Below, piece by piece: positions 59,761 to 64,000 of a stretch of DNA of 64,000 nt (its first letter is position 1; each line of letters begins with the position of its first letter). The notes under the pieces were generated by a model. It did not search any database. It saw only the letters and a list, made by a program, of their open reading frames with translations, and was not told where the DNA came from. The position numbers and the translations under genes are program-made. The stretch lies in NCBI RefSeq assembly GCF_963678635.1, contig NC_087071.1:10277842-10341841 (forward strand), written 5' to 3'. The stretch comes from Symsagittifera roscoffensis. Lineage: Eukaryota > Xenacoelomorpha > Acoela > Convolutidae.

Positions 59761-60308
59761 TGAGCTAAGTATAAATATGATATCGTAAGCCTGCTGGCTC
59801 TCTTTATTTGCTCAAAATTAGACTAAAAGTTGAAATTTTTTAACCAGTTTTCCTCGATACTGAACTTATTTTGGGCTTGACAAAAATTGCTCTCAATTTA
59901 GCAAAGTTTTATATTTTTTCATTCTTGCAATCACTTTACATGAAATTTAGTTTTTTTTCCAAGTTTTCATCAACCTTAATTTTTGTAAAAATATCAAACC
60001 ATCAAAAGTCGGAAAAATTAACAAAACATATTGTGCTTCTCCATTTTCTGTAAAAATGGTTCGTTCTTCTCATTTTTGGTCTAATGTTCTGCAAAAGTAC
60101 AAAATCTAAACAACCACCTTATAGTCGTTTTCTCCATTTTTGGCAAACATGAAACTAAAACATTTTTGGCAAACTACTTTCTCCAATTTTTAATTTTTTC
60201 AACACTTTTTGTAAGTTCAAAATAAAACAGCTGCAACAACCTTCACCATTTTTGATTTTTTTTTTTCATTTTTCACAAAATTCAAAATAAATTTGAAAAA
60301 TAAAACAG
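59761..60308. other. No recognisable gene
   Basis: AT-rich sequence with repeated CATTTTT(G/C)T words (60040-60270). No coding support. Confidence 0.4.
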
Positions 60309-60484
60309 CAGCTTGTAGCTGCCACTCGCAACTACCTTCTGATGGGCAAGATGGCCGCCTTCAGAGAAACAGACCCAGACGAGATGCAACGCAACTGCAG
60401 ATTGAGGGCACTGTCCAAAGTCAGAGCCCAGTTCGGCCGAAACAACCCCGCCTGGGGCATGTATTACTCGTCCAGCTTCTACAG
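60309..60484 (+). CDS. Possible internal exon of an unidentified gene, GC-rich
   Basis: This block is much richer in GC than its surroundings and open in one frame from CAG (after an ATAAAACAG acceptor) to TTCTACAG at 60484, followed by GCAAGC, a GC-type donor. The peptide of about 58 residues begins QLVAATRNYLLMGKMAAF and ends NPAWGMYYSSSFYR. The CPxL...YLLMG pattern faintly recalls a netrin-type (NTR) domain, but most key cysteines are absent. Neighbouring exons were not found. Repeated decayed copies of its 3' edge follow. It could equally be a captured gene fragment. Confidence 0.45.
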
Positions 60485-61270
60485 GCAAGCAGTTTTTAAA
60501 ACCTCCAGCCAATTTTTCCCAGTTTCCAGGTCAAAAAATTACATGAACGGGTTCCCAGGAAAGTCTTCTTTTTTTAAAAAAATCTTTAAAAAAGCTGCAT
60601 CAGCTAAGTTGCACTCAAAAAGGCAGATGTTAGAAAAATCCTGCCTGGTAGTACATGTATTATGCGTTTTCTACAGGCAAATATTGTTCCGAATTGTCTT
60701 TTTTTTCACATTTAATTCAAAAAAGCCATCGAAAATTTGCACATACGAAAAAATTAATCCTGGTGCATGTGTTATTGTCTAGTTCTTACAGGCCAGTCAA
60801 CTGTCATCGGCTAAGTCGTATTTTTTTCCGAAGCCAATCCAAAAGTAGCATAGAAAAATTTCTTACTTCTGAAAAGATTTTTATTCGAAAAATCTCACGA
60901 ACTAAAAAGTTTAAATCGCATCAAACTTTTGAAATTTCCTAAAGGCAGGTTTTCCAACAATCTCTCATGAAATACACACCAGTTTTACAGGAAAGTCCTG
61001 TTCCGAGCGAAGTCTTACTTTCAAAAAAAAAACTGAAATTTGCGTCGAAAAATTCACTGTTCTTAAAAAATCCCACACCTGGTGCATGTATGATTCCCAC
61101 AGTTGCATAAGAGCAGCCAGGTTCTCAGCAAAGTGTTATTTTTTTATCAGAGACATCTAGAAAAAATCAATCCAAAAAATTCGCACTTCCAGAATACAAT
61201 GTTTTTGAAAAAACGCCTGGTGCTGGTAACTTTCACCCAGTTACAAGCTAGTCGTGTCAGACTTCGTGTC
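60440..61270 (+). repeat. Five decayed tandem copies of an exon-edge segment
   Basis: CCTGG.GCATGT.TTA...CTACAGGCAA is found at about 60450, and in altered forms at 60640 (CCTGGTAGTACATGTATTAT), 60755 (CCTGGTGCATGTGTTATT), 61078 (CCTGGTGCATGTATGATT) and 61215 (CCTGGTGCTGG). Each is followed by a (C/G)AAAGT-T(C/T)TT-type T-rich stretch. Spacing is 115-320 bp. Only the first copy keeps a coding look. Confidence 0.55.
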
Positions 61271-62115
61271 TTTCAATATATGCATCGATAGGTTTTGATT
61301 TTTATTTATCAATTAAAGTTATGATTGACTATAGAATAAAATCTATAAAAAAAATCTAGCTAAAAACACAGAAAAGTGAGGGTTGCTCGTAATAGTAGAA
61401 AGCCTCGAATATTCTAACTGCCTTTTAACGTCTTCAAAGTAGTTTTCTAAGCCAGTATAAATCGAAATCAGCCGAAAACAAAGATGAAAACACCATAAAA
61501 ATTGTTCATAATCAGAAACTTTTGAAAAGCATTCCCCACACGGTTCTTAAAGTACAAACTGATATATTTTGCATATAACAACGTAATAACTAAGTTAACT
61601 AGCATTCATCGACTAACTTTGAAACGACTTCTATGCTGGATTACTTTGCCGCTTACGCGTTATACAACGATATACATATACAAAAAAAAATAATTTTATA
61701 TATCGAGCATTCTTCATCAATTTTGGCTGAATTGGCTATATTCAAGTTCGCAAAAAAATCATATGTAAATAGCTTTTTAAATTGGAGTTCAGGGCATCGA
61801 AATGTTTTTAATGGAAAAAAAATGTTCATCAAAAATGGCTAATAAAAATTCAAGATTCGTCGGCCAATGGAGCGCAACTCCTTCGAACTCTTATACAATT
61901 TTCCAAAAACTCCTTTCGATTTTTTTCTCAAACTGTATTGAATCTTACGAACAGCCAGTAAAAATCAAAATAAGTGTTCTAAGTTTCGAAATGTTGTCTG
62001 CTGGAAAATTTTGCTGTAAAAGTTGGTGTTTCAAAAGTTAGTTGTGGCAGCATTTGGTTCTTTACTTACTTATACGGCTTCAAACGAAAAATGAAAGACA
62101 ACAATTTTCAGCCTT
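61271..62115. other. No recognisable gene
   Basis: AT-rich. Open stretches at 61633-61842 and 61802-62041 have no motif and no splice signals. Confidence 0.4.
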
Positions 62116-62452
62116 ATTGAATAATGTGTTTTTTTACCAAAAATTTAGTGCGCTCGGTTTCCCGAGAATTTCAATCGTCAAAATCATAATCGTCAAAATT
62201 TGTGAAAAATTTATGTTCGCAACATTAGAAAATTGTGGTTTTTTACACAAAAATTAGTGCACTCGCTCTCCGGAGAATCGTAATCGTCAAAACAATATCG
62301 TCAAAACCTGGGACAAAACTATTTCCGCAATATTGGATAATGCGGTTTTTAGTTAAAACTATTCACCAAGAACTTAGTGCACTGGGTCTCCGGATAATCG
62401 CAATCGTCAGAATCATAATCGTTAAAATCTGCGACAAATTTATGTCCGCAAC
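62116..62452. repeat. Minisatellite, three units of about 107-121 bp
   Basis: Each unit carries a TTTTTA.....AAAATTAGTGC core, a TCTCCGGAGAATCG(T/C)AATCGTCA block and a CGTCAAAA-type block, then a TTTATGT(C/T)CGCAACATTAG end. Approximate starts are 62116, 62223 and 62332. Open stretches over it are repeat-derived. Confidence 0.75.
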
Positions 62453-62564
62453 ATTAGCCGAACTTAATTTATTACAATGTCCCAGTCGCCTAGTGGCGGA
62501 CAAATTTTAGCTTAAAGCCCTGATTTCAATTGCCTACTTTGATATATTCGCAACTTCCAAATTA

Positions 62565-63060
62565 CGAGGCCAAACTGTGCGCTGAATAGGCGCTCAATTT
62601 GATGCTAATAGGTCACGGTAAAACATAGAGAAGTCTAAAAATCTGTTCAAAAAGGTAACTGGATACCACTTACACATTTCCGAGCAATCTGCCCACTTAA
62701 ACTTTAAACGTAAAATGTTTCGTCACATTAGATTTAGCTCGGGTTCCGCACAAAGAAAAAGGACTTTGCAAATAGAAGCGGATTCCGCAAAACTGTAAAC
62801 GTCGGTATAATGAACATAACTTTCTTTGTGAATTACACAAAGTGCTGCAGATTCGGCAAAGATTGATATGGTTTCCGCAAAGTTGGCTGTTTTAGAGTGA
62901 TTTTGAAACAATGTTTTGCAATTTGCTCGTGGCATTCAAAACAGCAAAGAAGATAACAGAAAAAAAACAAAGTCACAGATCCACGATCCACTAAAAATCG
63001 CAACTTGCTGCGGAATCTACTTACAATGCATAAAATAAACAGTTTGGCCTGTTCAATCCC
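62565..63060 (+). repeat. Dispersed GCGGATTCC-type repeat, third copy
   Basis: Starts CGAGGCCAAACTGTGC and contains TTTGCGGA-type words (GGATTCCGCAAA at 62776-62790) and TTTGAAACAATGTTTTGCAA, TTCAAAACAGCAAAGAAGAT in the order of the 55110-55790 copy. Confidence 0.7.
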
Positions 63061-64000
63061 TGAATCAGCGCCGAAAAAATTCAAAATTTTAATTGATTTC
63101 TAAGAAGTTTTGTTGCGTGTCTTGTTTTTGATAAAAAAAAGTCAAGTTTGCTAAAAGTCTGCAAAATGTTGAAAATGAAACAATTTTTTCCTACCTTGAT
63201 TCATGCGTGTAGATAAAAAACACTACAGAAATAGAGTTTCCGAATAATAGCATTGTAATATCTCTGGGAACAAAAGTCATGTGGCAAACAACCTGCAGAA
63301 GCAAAAAACAGTTTTTATTTTTCTCCTAATACCAAAATAGGTTTCCTACGGTCTGTACAATTTGAAAAAAAAACAGTTTCAGAAATTCTTTTTGCTTAGC
63401 AGGTATATGGATTAAGCCACCTGACTTTTCATCTCATGGTTTTGAATTAGACTTTTTGCGAAGATTGCGTTTACGTGAAAAAAAATAGATGAAGGGTGAA
63501 AGGGTAAAGATGTGGAGGGGTGTAAATAGAAAACTAAAAGAAAATTATGAAATATCTGTGCTCGGGTTTTTTTTCTCCAGACAAATTTTGGCTTTTCAAC
63601 TAGCCATTTTTGACGGAATTTATCATCCGAAAGGCATTTTTGTCTTGAGCTCAAATTAAAAAAGATCTTTCATCTGTGATCATTTGTCGTAAAGTTATTG
63701 GCGTTTACATATTGCCAATAGGGCCAATTTGAGTCACTTAACGAGAGATATATTTCGCGCTATAAATCTTTTTGCAATAACATTGTGTTTAGGAAGAACA
63801 TACGAAGTGTGACGTTCTACTTGCTCTGTTATCTCACTCTAATTGTGACCTCTACAATCTTTTATATGTACTTGGGACTTTTGTGGAGCCAGATTAAAGT
63901 GCCCTAAACGAAATGGAATTGAAGACGATAACAAAATCATATCATAAAGGAAAAGAAGAAATCGCCAGTTTTTGATGGTCGTGCAAACTAAAAAAGGATC
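63061..64000. other. No gene; contains a dispersed repeat copy
   Basis: 63553-63735 matches 12395-12570 (GTGCTCGGG, CTCCAGACAAATTT, GCCATTTTTGACG, GTCTTGAGCT). The remainder to the window end is AT-rich with no supported coding sequence. Confidence 0.5.

Noticed and set aside
1-64000. CRISPR array, bacterial operons or rRNA genes
   Set aside because: No regularly spaced short repeats with unique spacers, no Shine-Dalgarno-led gene runs and no rRNA core sequences were seen.

Overview
The window is AT-rich metazoan DNA. The evidence is spliced genes with GT-AG and apparent GC-AG introns, BEL/Pao and non-LTR retrotransposons, a Polinton/Maverick with an F54H12.2-type capsid gene, and many short inverted-repeat elements. 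I see no bacterial signals. An invertebrate (possibly a marine deuterostome) is the best guess, but nothing fixes the species. Most of the 64 kb is decayed repeats, with three host loci and one further possible exon.

Layout. 1-4.5 kb: right-hand part of a decayed Polinton on the plus strand, in the order unknown ORF, integrase, penton-like minor capsid, PX core protein, F54H12.2-type capsid, adenain-like protease. Each recognisable gene except the partial left-edge ORF carries frame breaks or stops. 4.8-8.1 kb: tandem repeat, degraded CR1/L2-like LINE, a 320-bp fold-back hairpin, a LINE-like 3' tail and a tRNA-derived SINE. 9.8-11.3 kb: plus-strand BEL/Pao remnant. 12.8-17.7 kb: a 900-bp tandem duplication, a palindrome-rich block, a 36-bp tandem array and a 0.94-kb terminal-inverted-repeat element. 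20.3-26.8 kb: host gene A, two exons with matching phase, 841 residues, mostly disordered, unrecognised. 26.8-32.6 kb: little content. 32.6-33.3 kb, minus: last exon of a secreted C-type lectin-like gene. 33.9-34.3 kb: LINE fragment. 34.7-39.9 kb, minus: second BEL/Pao remnant. 42.2-45.1 kb: interleaved direct duplications with a GTCGAAACAT-type motif. 46.2-58.4 kb: host gene B, a five-exon model of 227 residues with two PPxY motifs, a cysteine cluster and two membrane spans. 47.7-55.1 kb: a third BEL/Pao, minus strand, with both LTRs, lying inside intron 3 of gene B. 56.9-57.6 kb: a TA-flanked fold-back element in intron 4. 58.9-64 kb: repeat copies, a GC-rich possible exon with decayed tandem copies, and a 110-bp minisatellite.

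The Polinton genes would have worked together in capsid building and integration. The host loci show no functional link to one another. All homologies come from motif reading; no search was run.
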